Assembly: GCA_013398955.1 (NCBI GenBank)
Contig: VWPU01002886.1
Location: 62,001 to 126,000 of the forward strand
Source of the DNA: Callaeas wilsoni
Taxonomy: Eukaryota > Chordata > Aves > Passeriformes > Callaeidae
DNA: 64,000 bases
Direction: 5' to 3'
A model generated the notes under the pieces. It was given only the letters and a program-made list of their open reading frames with translations, was not told the origin of the DNA and made no database searches. Positions 19,070 through 32,999 of this stretch are shown piece by piece. The position numbers and the translations under genes are program-made. How positions within the stretch are numbered: position 1 is the first letter of the stretch; the number at the start of each line of letters is the position of its first letter.

Positions 19070-20682
19070 TGGCTTTGGGGAGGGAGAGGCAGAATACAAA
19101 AAATTCTAAGCAGATCTTAATAGAACCGCTGAGTTTTGGCTCCTTCGTTCTGTGAAACCCACAGCCCAGCTGGCACTGATTTCCACACCCCGGTGGGCTT
19201 CCAACAGCTTGACCAGCTGAGCCCCGAGGAACCAAAATGGTGGAGGAATAGCATGTGTGGGAAAAGGTTTTCAGAAATTAGGACTCACCAATGTGAGGAA
19301 AACGACCCAACAGGCGCTGCAGCGTGGATTATTTTGCCACAGGTCCTGGCTGAGCACTCTCCACCTGAATTGTCTTGGTTTATTTAACTCACTAACCAGG
19401 AAAGGAAGGGCGGCTGCACTCTGGACACTGTTCACACAACAAGCTGTTCTGGTTTCAGCTCTCTCTGCCATTTCCCATATTGTGGGCCAATCCATAGGTC
19501 TCCCTCTATGGCATCTATGGCAGTCCCCCACTAACAATCAAAGCACTGGGCCATAATGAGCTCCCATTTATTAGCCAAACTCAGGTAGCTGCCTGCAGGC
19601 TCCTCATCTTTTCCATTTCACAGGTGAAGAGCTGAAATCACCATCATTTCACCCACTTGTGCAGGTTGACACTAAAGTAGCTGTTTTGGAGAAAACCTCT
19701 CATTGTGCCGAGCTGGATAAATTCCTGGACTGATTTTAAACCAACTTACAAAATTTATACCAGGGCTTTATGCTAACAGAGCAATACAAAAAATATTCAG
19801 AGTAGATTATATAAGTTATGGACAATCAAGTCTTTATTCTGCTTCTAAATTTGTCACAGTGACAGAGTCCCCATGGTGCTGTGTCAGAATATGTGCCACC
19901 ATATAAAAAGATCAGACTGACACAGCTTTCAAGATTAATTTTACTTACACTTACAACCCTACTTTAAAAAAAAAAGTTTGCTATATTTGTTTTAATTACA
20001 CATTGCTCCTTTTATCTAAAGAAATATTAATGGATCTACCAAGAAAATTGTAATGAATTAGCAAAGACTTAATTTTTCATTTTTATTTTTTTTAATGCAA
20101 TACAAAATGCAGCCTGGTCTTTGGATAACTTCTCCATCTGTTTAAAATATTTATTGTTATTAAGCTTGGAGGGGGGAAGCAGCAGAAGCTCAGTATTATT
20201 TGAAATATTTTCCACAGCTTTTTTTAAAAAGTTATCATGCCTGGTTTCTATGGGGAAAACTGTTGTGGAAAATATATACAGCAAAATTTCAACAGAGCAA
20301 TCTAAGTAGCGAAGAACTCTATATGGAGAAGGACGCGAAAATCCCAGACCTCAGAGTTCATCTCTATAAAAGGTGTAGAAAGCCACAGGCCTTGAACAGG
20401 AATTTACAAACCTTCTGATCTCTGAGGGACTACGGCGCCGTGGTGGAGCCAGAGGCACCAAATTCAAGGCTGTCAAGAATAATGCGAGATCTCCACATCC
20501 TCTGAGTGTAGAGGACTTGCATCATAAATATCATAAAGTAAACCTTTTGTACTATAATTTAAATTCTACCAAACCCATAGACCTACTTGTATTACCCTTA
20601 ACAGTGATATTGTGGATTTTCCATGTGTGTCTGTGTATGAGGAACTGGGGATAAGGGGATTTGGGTTTTTTTTTGTTTTTAA
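19070..20682. other. intergenic, nothing recognised
   Basis: Flank upstream of ABCC9. Open frames near 19.1-19.55 kb show no recognisable domain. Confidence 0.5.
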
Positions 20683-20850
20683 AGAATCACAGAATCATTC
20701 AGGTTGGAAAAGACCTTCAAGGCTGTCAAGTCCAACCTGTGACCAATCCCCACCTTGTCACCCAGCCCAGAGCACTCAGTGCCACATGGCACATTGTTCC
20801 TTGGACACCTCCAGGGATGGGGGCTCCCTCCTCTGTGCTCAAAATATTGA
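20683..20850 (-). repeat. CR1 LINE 3' fragment
   Basis: Starts AATCACAGAATCATTCAGG and continues with TTGGAAAAGACCTTCAAGG and GCCACATGGCACATTGTTCC, a classic CR1 tail read from its 3' end. Confidence 0.92.
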
Positions 20851-21747
20851 ATTTGAGTCCTCTAGACTGACACTGGACAATTCAGACCATTCTTTCGAGT
20901 TGCCCAGAAAATCTTCATTATTTCTAACCCAGCAAACCCACCAGACAGATTTTAAACCCTCTGCAACCAAAACAGAACTAATGTGGGATCAGGTTCATTT
21001 TCTCCTGTTAAACTCAACAAGGCACCTACATTGTTCAGTCCCATTTACAAATGCTGGATTTTAGAGATGTAGTAGTAAAAAATAAAAAATTTCGGTGTTT
21101 TATTTCAGAGTGAATGCCTGAGAGGGGTGTTAGATACTAAACACGGAACTTGCCCAGGATTAAACGGCAGATAATTGATTGCTTATGTGTCTGCCTATAC
21201 AGCATTTGAAGAGAAAAATACATTTTCAGATAATTATTCTTTTCATCCTGAACCAGATATAGAAGATAGTGGGAACTAATTTCCCTCTGGATATGACTAT
21301 CTCACTCCGTGGAGAATGACAGTGTCTATATGGTTAAAGTTTTGAAAACTTTACCTGTATATTTTTTATTTTCTTCTACTTTGACGTATAGAAATAAATT
21401 TTCAGCCTGATCTGGTTTTTGTGTGCATCTGCTTTACTGTGTACAGCAAGAGAATATTTTAAAAGGGCAATAACATGACAAGAGTCTTGTAGAAGCCATC
21501 CCCACCCTTTTTACTACACCTGGTAGAACCCACAGAAAATGTCTCCCAGATCCCTTTCCACCCCTGATTGCAATTCCAGAAGTTTTCCTACTTAAGCCCT
21601 GCCATGTTCTGTGCTGGGAAAAAATATAAAGCATAAGGAAAACCAAACAATCAAATCAATTAGCAATCTCTTTGATAGGAAAAGATGAAATTCATTTGCC
21701 TATACTAAGCCTGAAATCTGACATCTGTTGCATACAAAATACAGTTT

Positions 21748-22690
21748 GCTTTTTTTTCTGTTATTTGTTCCATATGGAATACATTCTTTGAAAATCCACT
21801 ACCATAAGAGGATGTATTTGATCCTTAAGAAGATCCATATCTTTTTTTGCAGGCAAGGTATGTAGTGCGGTGCCTTGCTTCCAGAGAAACATTCAACCAT
21901 AAAGGGTCCTGCATCTGCCTTTTATCTAAATCCTCATCCTCCAGTCTCTGAAGCTGCATATCTGTAAGCTGGAAGCTTCTCAACAAATCTCTACTCAGAC
22001 TTCTGGGAACAGAAAAGAACTTCTGTTCAAATTCATTTCCATAAAAAGGACAAACCCCAAATACATTTAAAATTATTGTGATCACATTTTATGTTGTATT
22101 TCAGTTAATGATATGTCATCCAGGTAATTCAACTGCTGCAGATTAAGTGCAGTAGTTGAGGATTTAATACATTCTTCCCTGTTCTTTGTGTTATTTGCTA
22201 CCCCTGTATTTAGCACAAAATACTGATGTCCTGGATCTCGGATCTTTTCTTGTTCTCTTCTTCCTGATGTCATCTGCTACCCTTGCTGGAAGTCACGAAA
22301 TGGTAATGCAAATCTAAAGTTCATTTTATAGCACACAGAACTTTATTAAATCTCACTTTAGTAAAAATTACTCAAAAGATCAAGATTAACTTAAAATAAC
22401 TCTACTCCTTTACCATAGGACATGTGAGTGGCCCAGAAGTAGAAGGCAGTGCCTTAGCAGAAAACAAATTTGAAAACAAATTAAAACTTCCTAAATTATC
22501 CAGTAATCAGCATACTGCAGAAACATTATGTCATAAGGAATGTCGCACCCACAGACTCTCCCAAAACACTTTCTGAAGCTCCTGGGTAGGGGTATATCCA
22601 AGGTATTTCTGTGATACTTCATCACAGGCCTGTGACACCAGTCTGACAGCGTGGTTAAAGGGTTCATATAAGTAAAGAAAAAATGGGAGA
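21748..22690 (-). pseudogene. unidentified coding-like block, broken (possible pseudogene or exon remnants)
   Basis: I do not recognise the gene. Three neighbouring minus-strand segments read like protein but in different frames. A (about 22680-22531) contains NHAVRLVSQACDEVSQKYLG, YTPTQELQ and VFWESLWVRHS, then TGA. B (22273-22082) contains RDPGHQYFVLNTGVANN and ALNLQQLNYLDDISLTEIQ, then TGA. C (about 22002-21825) contains SRDLLRSFQLTDMQLQRLED and RQMQDPLWLNVSLEARH; near an A7 run the sensible frame seems to move by one base to KKDMDLLKDQIHPLMVVDFQ and then stops near 21748. Segment C is preceded by a strong acceptor-like tract (TTCTTTTCTGTTCCCAG). It could be a decayed gene, exons of a rapidly evolving gene, or chance in AT-rich DNA. 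Confidence 0.25.
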
Positions 22691-22699
22691 AATTGTTAC

Positions 22700-25600
22700 A
22701 ACACAATTGGTCCAGATCCAAGACAACCGCAATACCATATGGTACAGAAATTATAGAAAATTAAACAGCTTTTGTGGTGAAAACAGCAGTTCCTGTAGAG
22801 CAATAGTAGCAAAACACCTCCCTGAAGTGCACAATGCTTCCAGGCAGACTCTTGGCAGACAGCATAAGATTTGTTAATGTGACTTCAGGGACATTTACAT
22901 CAAATTTGCTGTAATAAAGCGAAAGGTCTGAGAAATGTAAAAGGGAATTAAACAGACTTTCATCATTGTTCCCTCTCTGTTTTACATCTTGTCCCTGTAG
23001 CAGTCAAGAGCAGCACTATCTCATTCCAAGTAGCCCAATGGGTTCTTTTGCATTTTTGCACATGAAAAGCTGGCACACTGAGGCAATCTGGAGACCATCA
23101 ACCAAATGTGACCAGAACCACCCTAGCCAAATCTTCACTTTGTGAATTGGTATGTAAGTTGGCTGCACTAAGCTATTTTGATGAACTGATTCTTCCCTCC
23201 TCCCAGTTATCTCAGGAAGACCCCACTGGTCTATGTGCACTGCTGTGCATAAAATGTTAAACAATGTCACTCCAACTAGAATTAAAAATTAATCCCATTC
23301 ATACAATCCAGACCCAAATCTGGACTGTAGATGCATCACCATCCAGCAGTTGCTTCAAATTACAGGGTTTTATCTACAATGAGAAAGATTTTGTGAGCTA
23401 ACTTGCAGCTACTCACTGCGAGATGGGGGCTGAGGGATGTCTGAGGACAGCTGAGCATAACTGGGTTTAAATTTAGACCATAAGGCAACAGCCACCAGTG
23501 GTAAGAATCATACACATATGACATGTTGTGCCTGAACAGATTAAATGGTATCTTCAGGGGGTCAAACTCCCATTTCCCTCTTCAGAAAATTCTAGATGGA
23601 AATTCGAGTTCATATGTCCAGTACTCATTTCACACATTGTAGGGTGCCCTAAGCAGCTGATGTGCGTGCGCACTCTTTTATTTAGACTAAAAAAACCACA
23701 ACAAACTCACTTTATCTGTTGCTATGACAATACTATGTTGTTGGAAAAAAGTAGCTAATGATATTGTGATTCATGTTGTTCCACAGAACTGAGAAAGAAA
23801 CTGTGAGAAAAAACAAGGGGAAGAGAAAGGAGAGACGGTTAAGAGGATGTCTCTGGGAATATTTGTGTCTCTCAGGGAAAATAGAGCTGCACTTCTTTCT
23901 TACCTTCATTGAGTAGACCCTTTGAAGGTGGCTTCATCTGAACTGGATATTTGGCTAAATCACCACTCAGCTCAGGTAGCTGGTGTTTAATTAAATTGGT
24001 TCAACGCTAGTTGATAGGAAAACCACGACTAGCACAATTGGTTGGAATTTTATTTTGAAAAGCTTTTGCTATTGTCTTACTCATTAAAAAAAGAAATTCA
24101 AAGTATTTCTGTCATGTATTTACTTTTTACTTACAAAAATACAGTCTTTTTTCTTATTTCTACCTTTTTCTCCCTCTTTTATTTCTTCCCTCCTTTTAGA
24201 AGCAAAACACAGAGGAAGAAATTGGAAAATCTTATTTTTCTGATGTTTTTAGGGTCCATAGTACCTTGTATTTGTTGAGATGAAAATGACGAAAACATTG
24301 CGAAAAATCTCACGGGCAAAAAATTTATCTTTCTCTTTTCTATGACATTTGTTTCAGCATTTTCAAAAGACAAAATCCTAGGCCCCGTATTTTGAAAATT
24401 TCAACTTGTCTTCTTAAGAAGCAGAGCTAACAGTGTTCCTACTAAAGCTGGGAGGAGATGCAAGACTCCTGAACTCCTGAGGAAACTTTCAGAGCTAAAA
24501 AGAGAGATATTGACTGAAGCAATAGAAGATGGGGAATATATGGAGTGATGCAGTAACTCAAGGTATTAAAATATTTTATTATAACTGTGTAACCCAATAA
24601 AATAGGATCCTGATAAATAAGCTGAAATGCTATTTTCTAATGGATAATTTACCACAGTTTCTGGACACACTTTGAACAGTAAAAACCAAGATTCTTGCTT
24701 AGAAAGCTTTCTCTCCTGCAAATAAGCATTTCAGCTTTCACCAAGAAAATTTACAATGGTAGGATGGTTCTCTTATCAAAACATTCTGTGTTTTGACATC
24801 AGGTATCACCAGTAAAAGTGTCACCGCAATTTTGAAACAACCTCCTTTTCACCCCCAGTTTGAAGCATTCAACATGGGTACCTGATTAAGGTGTACCAGT
24901 ACCCAGGCATCTTCCATCTATCTATGGAGCTACGGGAAGAGTGACACAGGGAGTTCCTCCTCCCAACTAAAAACCCTTGTTTTCAGACCAACAGGTGTCA
25001 CTGCCCCTGAGCTCTAAGAAAGACATCAGTAAAGACAGAAAGTTATGGCTGGAGCTCGTGGAATACTTGATATGGGGAAATGGGAAGACAGACAGGAGGA
25101 AAATTGGCCTGCAATTCAACCAGGAGACAAAAACAGCTGATGGAATCGTTGTGTGCTTGTGGTCAGTGTGGTCGTGGTCAGTGCCATGAGGAGCTCTGGC
25201 TCCTGAACAGCATCCCCTTGAAGCTACCTGCACTTTCTGCCTCAGTAAAACTAAGCCAGCCTAAGAAAAATATTTCCATGTCAAAGATATAGATTTTAGG
25301 TAGTTTTCACAGTTGATGAGGGCTAAAGGAGGTGTAACGTATTTCAAATACTCTAGCAGGTAAGAGATCTAATTTGCACCACTCACAGTACAGGTCTTTG
25401 CCAGTGCGGTACTCCCAATAGTTACTAGAGTTTTCCAGGAGTCCTTTCCTTAGAGACAAGGCAGAGGTGTGATGTCTGATTGTGGTTTAGAGTATGATTT
25501 GAGGTTACACAGTAGGACAAATTGCGATTTGACTCCCCCATTACCAAAATCTCCTGGGCTGGTTTTGTCATTTTGAAAAATGACAAAAAAATTGCAAAGG

Positions 25601-28600
25601 CAAGGATAAGGGTATCATAATATGGAACATGATAAAATGACTAGATAATGTCTGTCTCTAAAAAGTAGAGCTTTCTGTGTCCCACTGTTTTGCAAGACTT
25701 AGCAAGGAAAAAGTCCAGGGTACATGAGTTACCCAATGTCATTTTAGTCACCTCTTGGCCCAAATGGTCACCTCAGCCCCCTGTTTCCCCTCAGGAGGCA
25801 CTTCACTCAAAATTGCACGATTGAAGCTGATCACCACAAATCAGAGTTAAATCAATCAAAATCACATGATTAAAACTGCTTAAACCCAAAAGCAACTATA
25901 AAATCATTTTATAGTACAGATATTTTGAATGTTCTATGTCTTCATTAACATATCAAACCAATTACTTACTCCACGATCAGCACAGTACTACTTTTGGGTA
26001 AGGTTAATTCAATGAAAAATCAAAATTTATCACAGATGTCCTATGGCCTCTACAAATACATATTCAATGACTTGCTTTCCCAGGAGCAATTACAAGTGAA
26101 ATGTGGCGTGTGGGCGTGCCTGGGTAGTCCAAAAGGAGCATTTGTTCACTGGTGAGTTGGACTGTGAGAACCATCTTCCAAAACTTTCCATGGTAGTGAC
26201 ACAGGAAGACTGTACGTGCAGACCTGAGCTCTGCAATGCCCTCAGCAGCTGCGTTGAGGCAAGTGACCCTAAGGAAATGTGACACAAAATGTCTGAGAAG
26301 ACAGCCAGGCCCACGGGGGCACGGGAGCGCTGGGAACTCTCTACCGGCCATTGCGCAAAGCCATGGGGAACGGGGAGTGGATTTCCCAACAGCCTGAATT
26401 ACAAAGGTGGGATCAGGAGCCCCTGATCTCTGTCTGATGTTTTGTACAGCCTTCTGCAATTCACATGCTCGGAGAGAAATTAAGAAGAGGATTATTTATC
26501 CAACCCTGCAAATTTATGCTTGGCCTGTGCACATGATTCCATCCTGGGCCTGCTCTGTGGGTCACCAGTCAGCCGTGAGACTGCAAACAGGAACTGGGCC
26601 AAACAACAACTCTTCACTTACTTGTTTCCCATCCAGCTTGAGGCCTAGACACAGGCAGGGTGTTTACTTTGAAAGGAAGACGAGTAACATGCATGCACAA
26701 GGGATTCACTTCACTTAAAGGGACACTACTACTGCTCTAGAGCCGTAAGAATAGGAACTCCAACTCAACTTAGACATAAAAGAAGCAAAAATACAGTAAC
26801 TAAAAACTGCAAGCCATAATAGCATAATGGCAAGAGCAGATGCTATTCCTTGTGCAACTATCTTAGATAACTGTCTGGAAATCTGTCTACAGTAAAAATA
26901 GTGATTTTGCTGAGTTCTTCATGGACACATTTCGACTCACTGTTAGAGAAAGAAGGGTAATTTATTGCACCTCTGAAGATGAGTCTCTCAGTTGATTATT
27001 ACTTGCTGCTGTGTCACATGGTGTTAATGCTGCTATAATAATGGCACTAGGTGGTACTGATGCCCCCAGCTGCCAAAGTGACATGTGAACACTCCTTTGG
27101 GCTGCTCATTCTGAGTTACTCAGGGTTACACCTGGCTGTGCTACAGCAGCAGTTTCAGACGGCATAGCAGACTACGAGTTGTATGAATCTGTAATTAAAC
27201 CTACTGCTTTAGACAGACAGAGGTATAAATTGCTTTAGACTAGGCACAAATAAAGCTCTGTTCTGATTAGGCCACAATTTCAAATTGTGGATCTGTCTTC
27301 TACTCAGAGGCAACACACAAAGCCTCGCACTTGGCAGACCAAAACCATTAGCAGCAGCCAGGGATGTTCAGTGTCAGGCAAAAAGGAGGCACTATATACA
27401 CATTCCTGTGCCTCGAGTGAAAGAATTTGTTAATGTGTAAAATAAACATGCATTTCATAAATAGTTTTGACATATATTGTGGGCAAACTGCAGCAGCAGA
27501 TTGAGGATGTTTATGCACTCAGCCAGTTTAATGACCCAGTGCACAGATAAAATGAGAGAGCTGGCTGCTAAAGTGGCAGAGATTTGTAACAAGAACTGTA
27601 TTAGGAGTGTTATGAACACAGGATGAATGGAAACACATGTACGTGAAAGCAGCAGATGAGAAAGCAGAACAAGGGGTAAAAGAATAGCCTGTACTGGTAA
27701 TGAAGAACACCATTCCCTTGACACTGTTCCCAGAACATTGTTCTCAGCAGTAAAATTGAGTCATGTGATGTTTAGGGCAAGCCCAAAAGGCCTGCACTGA
27801 AGCCCACAGGACAAGATGACTTCACAACAGAAGATGCTCCAGCATCCTCACAACAGGATGGCAACAAGGCTGTGGCCTTTTGTTCCCCCGTTGGCCTGCT
27901 GGAAAAACAGATATAATTTTCAAACAAGCAAGCAAAAATGGGCAAAATCAGCAACTTTTCCAAAGATTTACGGAGGCTAAAGTAAGCAAGAACCCGAAAC
28001 AAAAGACTGCCCTATAACACTGTTTCCCAAAGGTTATCAAAGATCCATCAAAAACCCGATTGCTGTCAATCAAGAGTAACTCCAGAGAACTGATGAACAC
28101 ATGACAGACAGTGTGCTTTGCTATCAGTGTTTCACACAAGTGATCCTTGCTGGGGAGACACATGTGGATGCTTGCAACTGTGACATGGGACTGTGAGTGA
28201 CTGAAATATTTCAGGGAATGTTAGTGCATAACATCAACTTACACAGAGATTTTATAACTGGGTAAAAAGTTCTCTTTCTCTAAGATCTAAGAGTTTATTA
28301 CCTTGAATTTTCTTTTTTTTTTTATTTCCATGTCCCTTGATGTCTTCACCCTTAGCATTTCGAACAGCTGGCCTGAGTATGCCATGATGTAACTCATGCT
28401 TGCAACTTGTCCTAAACAAGCCATTGACATGAAAAGGATTTTTTCTTGCAGAAATCTTTTACTTGTGTGACAATAAATATCAGTTCCCCTCTCAGTTTCT
28501 ACTTAAAGAGCTCCATTTCCCTCAATAGTTCTTCACAGTTTCATTTTAAGAAGGAAAACCAGGCAGGATTTTTGGTCTTTTGCTTTACCAGCTGTTAAAA

Positions 28601-31600
28601 AAATTCTTTACCAGAATTTTTTGGGGTTGATTTAGAATCCCATACGTTGGTTGATGGACAAAAGATATAAGAACAATAGGCTAGAAAAAAAATCATTTGT
28701 TCATGCATGTGATAGAGATTTACTTTTTAAAAGAGAGAGAGAGAGAAAAACAACACCCACAAAACGCTGAACCATGAAATTCGCTGACGCTGTAAGAAGA
28801 TACACACAAGTTGGAACAAAAAGAGTGAAAAGCCATGAACTACAGGGAGAAAACAGCATTCCTGTCCTAAGACCCTTAAGTAGGAGGGAATTCTTGAAGG
28901 TTTTAGGGAGGATCAAGATTAAATCACAATGCTAAATAAAATTTTTTAAAAACCAGTCGAGGTAACAAAGATATTAGCAGGTCTGAACTTGAGGGAAAAC
29001 TTTTTCTGCTTGCAGATCTGGCTAAAAGCTTAACCATGTCCATGTAATCAGGACAAACTAACCTGGCATCTGAAAAAGCTGAGTATTTTGGGATACCTGA
29101 GTATTTTGAGTTAAAACTCATTTTCCAGCTGTGAAAAGTTGTTGATGTCCCTTCTCTGAGGGCAATCCAAAGTTAAGTTGCTTTCAAATGTTCTCTACAG
29201 GTAACTTTCTGACGGATATTTGAACTATAAACTTTGGCTGTACAAAGAACCTGAGGTATTCAGGCTTCCAGCTCATTGCCTCATTTGGACACCTGGATTT
29301 ATGCAGGATGAATCTAAGTCATGGTATCAAAAATTATGTTTAAGTGTAAATGTCTGCAATACTGACTTGATTTACCAAGGTGTTTGGATCCTTTTATAGT
29401 AAAAATAAATCAGTGTTGTTACTGCAAAAATTAATATTTATTTTATATCCAGACAGGTTATGTCTCCACTATTTGTCAAATAGTGCAACAGTCTTGGTAA
29501 TAACAATAATAATAATAATAATAACAACAACAACAATTTCAGCAGTTTGAAATTACTCTAAAATATTCATATTTCAATTCTGATTTCTTCTGTGTCCATG
29601 AGATTGCCAAAGGAAACAGTCCATCCAGCAGGCACTGAATTAAACACAGTGCCTTTCAATCTGCTGCAGCAAAGTAGTTTTCTCCATTTCATTTCTGCAG
29701 AAAGTCCAAGAAATACATCAGGTCAAGCGTAAACTCTGAGCAATCATATTCCTTCTTGCCTGCTTTTAAAAAATTTCAGACCCTTGAACACTTCCTTGGC
29801 CTTTTTTATAAACATGGTAACATTTATTCACCTAACTCTGATGCATGGATGAGCTGTATTAGCCCAAGACCTGCACGAATCTTCCAATAACAGGAATGGG
29901 TAATTTGATAGATTTTACCAGGCCCATTCCCTGTTTCCTTTACACCGGTTTGACTTCAGCGTAACTACAGGGATTTCACTGGAGCTATCCGTGGTTCAGG
30001 AAAGGAGATGTGGAATTCTGAACTTTCTGTTGCTGCAGAGAGGCCTAGAAAGAGCATATCCCAGTTCACCCAGAAAGTGTATCCCAGAACTTCCCACTAC
30101 ATGCTTCCATTGAGCCTTTCTCACCTGTTTCCATAGTATTCATTAAATTAGGTATGTCCTAGGAAAAGACAGGACCCTGCAGCTGGGCCCAGGTTACTGC
30201 TGCTTATGGAGCCTGAATTAGACCACATGCACGCAAAATTAAATCCCAGACCCAGCTGGGTCAGCAGCAGTTTTGCCACTGGTTTTTAATGCATTCGGCT
30301 TTGACCCATACTCCACAAGGCTCCAGTGTGAGCGTCGAAGAACCGCTGTGGCATGCTTTTCCTGTCTTTTCACAACATAAAGCGTGGATGTCAGAAAGGG
30401 CAGAGCAGATCTCAAGACTGGCAGTTTGGAAGGGCAGGGCTGACCTCATGCCAGGCAGTTCAGAGGGTGTTGGTGTGAAAGCAGACCCCAGCCATCATTA
30501 CTGAGAACTTTCTTGTCCAGCCATGCCTGATACATGTTAATAACAGCTACACACGGCAGAAGATGTCCCTAATTAATCAGCTAAGTTCCGTGATGTGCTC
30601 CCTGGTAGTAGGTTACAACCTCTGAGCATTAACAGCTCAGCACACGCCTACTGAACACCTCTGGATTTGTCCATTTGCTCTCACACATGGACACAAATGA
30701 ATGGACTTCTTTCTTCAGAGAAACAATAATCTGATAGTTTATAGCAACTGAGTGGTGGCCAGAAAGGAAAGTCACAGATTTTACTATTCCCAATGGAGTC
30801 ATATGGCATGGAACATATTTTTTAAATAGAATTTATTCCCACTAATTTTACTTCTATACCAGCATTTCCTTGAAATGATCCAGTTTGGCTCTTCTTGTTC
30901 AGGGACAGTCGGGAATGAGAGGATGGGGATATTAGTGAGGGGAAAGGAACTGGTGCAGTTCCAAGACCTTGTCCACACCATGGGATGTGGGAATGAGTGC
31001 TGCACTAGCTGGTGGTGATTGGGGAGCTGAAACCCCTTCGTCCACACTGGGAAACTTGTGCCTGCAGGCCACTTTCATGATTCCCTAAACCAGGCCACAC
31101 ATTCCAAAGATGTGGAAAACATATTCTTTGTTCTGTTCTCCGCTTCTCTATTATTAGAGTAGCAAATGTTCTTATCTCTCTGCGTGCTATGACCCACACA
31201 GTCCCTCCAGGAGCAAGACATCAGTACAAACACAGAGAAAGGAGTTAGAATGCATTCAGGTGAGTAACGAGAGCTCAGAGCTGAGCTTCATCCTTGGATA
31301 CTGGAGCAGGCAGCTGATGAACCCTCTGAACCAGGCACAGTTACTGAGACCAGAAAGCATAAAATGCTCCCTGTGTTAAAAACAGGGAGAAAGGAAGAGC
31401 CTGGGGACTGTCCCCTCTGTCTGCGCTGGCAAGTAGTGTCACACAGCAACAGTTTAGGCAGCTGGAGACTCTTGATCTTGCACTCTTGATCTGAACTAAA
31501 ATATTGATACAGATGCATTTGAACCATTAGTCCAACACTTGATCCTGGGGGGAAAAAAAAGCTGGAGTAAATAATCAAAAAGTTTTGGTGGGCACATAAA

Positions 31601-32030
31601 ATAAATCAAAGCAGTTAACAGCAGCCAATAAAACTTTACAGAGAATGAGTCAAACCAGTATAATTTTGACCTACAAACCCAGGTCTGTGGCCAGGAGGAG
31701 ATGGAGTAGGTGCCCTATATCAAAAGCTCAGTGAAACTCTCCATAGCTTTCACATAAATAAACTACAGGAATGTGGTTTTCATGAAATTATTTGAATGTG
31801 GGGACAGGTCTGGTTGCTGTAGGAATGACTGCAAGAAACTGCCTTGGGGCACACACACAGCCAGAAGCAAAGGCAGAGGGTTGGAAGCATCTGGCTATGC
31901 CCCAGCTCTTGCAGAAACAAACCTTAGGTCAAAGGAAGCCACTCGCCGAATTATGTCAATGTTGCGCAAGAAAAGGTAAATTATAGAGGTGTACAAATGA
32001 GGTATGTGAAGCAGTAATCCTTCTGCTTCA
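22700..32030. other. intergenic, no gene recognised
   Basis: 9.3 kb of mostly AT-rich DNA. No splice-bounded conserved exon, RNA gene or CR1 3' end was identified apart from a small trinucleotide repeat at 29.5 kb. Open frames of 60-130 codons here show no recognisable motifs. Confidence 0.5.
29499..29537. repeat. (AAT)n/(AAC)n microsatellite
   Basis: TAATAACAATAATAATAAT followed by an ACA/ACAACA run. Confidence 0.9.
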
Positions 32031-32039
32031 CTCCCTTGA

Positions 32040-32160
32040 AATATCCTGTTTAATTTTGAGCACTACATTATAAGCAGCCCAGAGGAGAACAGTGGTGATG
32101 ATGGGAAGTCTGGAAGATTTGAACCAGGAGAAAGACTGAACTCATGAGTCTGATCCTGAA
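32040..32160 (+). repeat. probable ancient CR1/L3-type LINE body fragment
   Basis: TTTTGAGCACTACATTATAAG, AGAGGAGAACAGTGGTGATG and the following GGAAGTCTGGAAGATTTGAA resemble the CR1/L3 region around 'lane of ... GTCCAGAGAAGGGCAAC' in spacing and words. Strongly diverged, so only suggestive. Confidence 0.4.
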
Positions 32161-32769
32161 AAGGAAAAGTCCAAGCTGAGATGAGGCCTGTTTTCAAATA
32201 GGCACATGCCTACTGAATCTAATCTCCAGATCTGTTTTGGATAAGATGGGAATGAATGGACTCATATTACAGAAAAGAAGATTTAGTAAAGATTAGGAAA
32301 ATCTTTGCTATCATACAAATCTCTGTATTGCCTGGCCAGGTTATCCAGTTAACATCACTGACAGTCTTTAGGACTGGGTTACATACATGTCTATGGAAAA
32401 GGGCAGAAGTATTTAAGATGCTTATTTGAGGACCATTCTGGCCCTGTGAGTGAAAGATTTGTGTTTGATATGAAGAGAAAAAAAAATTAAATCAGTTTTA
32501 ATTATTCACAGACCCGTAAAAATATTCTCACTAGCTGAAACCCATCTAGTATGGCATCTATGATGTGTGCCAGACGTCCTAATGTGATTTCTTTTCTCTG
32601 TAAATTAAAGTTGAACCCAGACTCAGCTCCCTGCTTGGAATATGGCTAGACTGTGAGAAGAAAACTGAACTGTATTATGTAGCTGAAGTATTAATATTGA
32701 TAAATCATAAAATTTTCACAACGTGGTGAACCAAGTTACAGGCAGTTTTAATTTCCTCACTGTGGTCAA

Positions 32770-32945
32770 GCACTGGAATGGGCCATCCCAGGCAGGGATA
32801 GCCTGTTCCAGGCAGGTGGTGGAGTCAGGAAACCACTGGCCGTGGCACTTAGTGCCATGGTCTTGTTGACCTGGTAGCGTTCAGCCAAAGTCTGGACCTG
32901 ATGATCTTGGAGGTTTTTTCCAGCCTTAATGAACTTGGTCTGTTG
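32770..32945 (+). repeat. CR1 LINE 3' fragment
   Basis: CTGGCCGTGGCACTTAGTGC, CATGGTCTTGTTGACCTGG and GATGATCTTGGAGGTTTTTT follow the forward order of a CR1 3' end. Confidence 0.9.
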
Positions 32946-32999
32946 TGGGCACAGCAAACCTGACAGAAGCATAGTGCTAAACATGTGGGAGCTTGGATG

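Noticed and set aside
26064..26459. 131-codon minus-strand frame in the intergenic region
   Set aside because: No known motif, and an overlapping frame of similar length in another phase. Chance is more likely than a gene.
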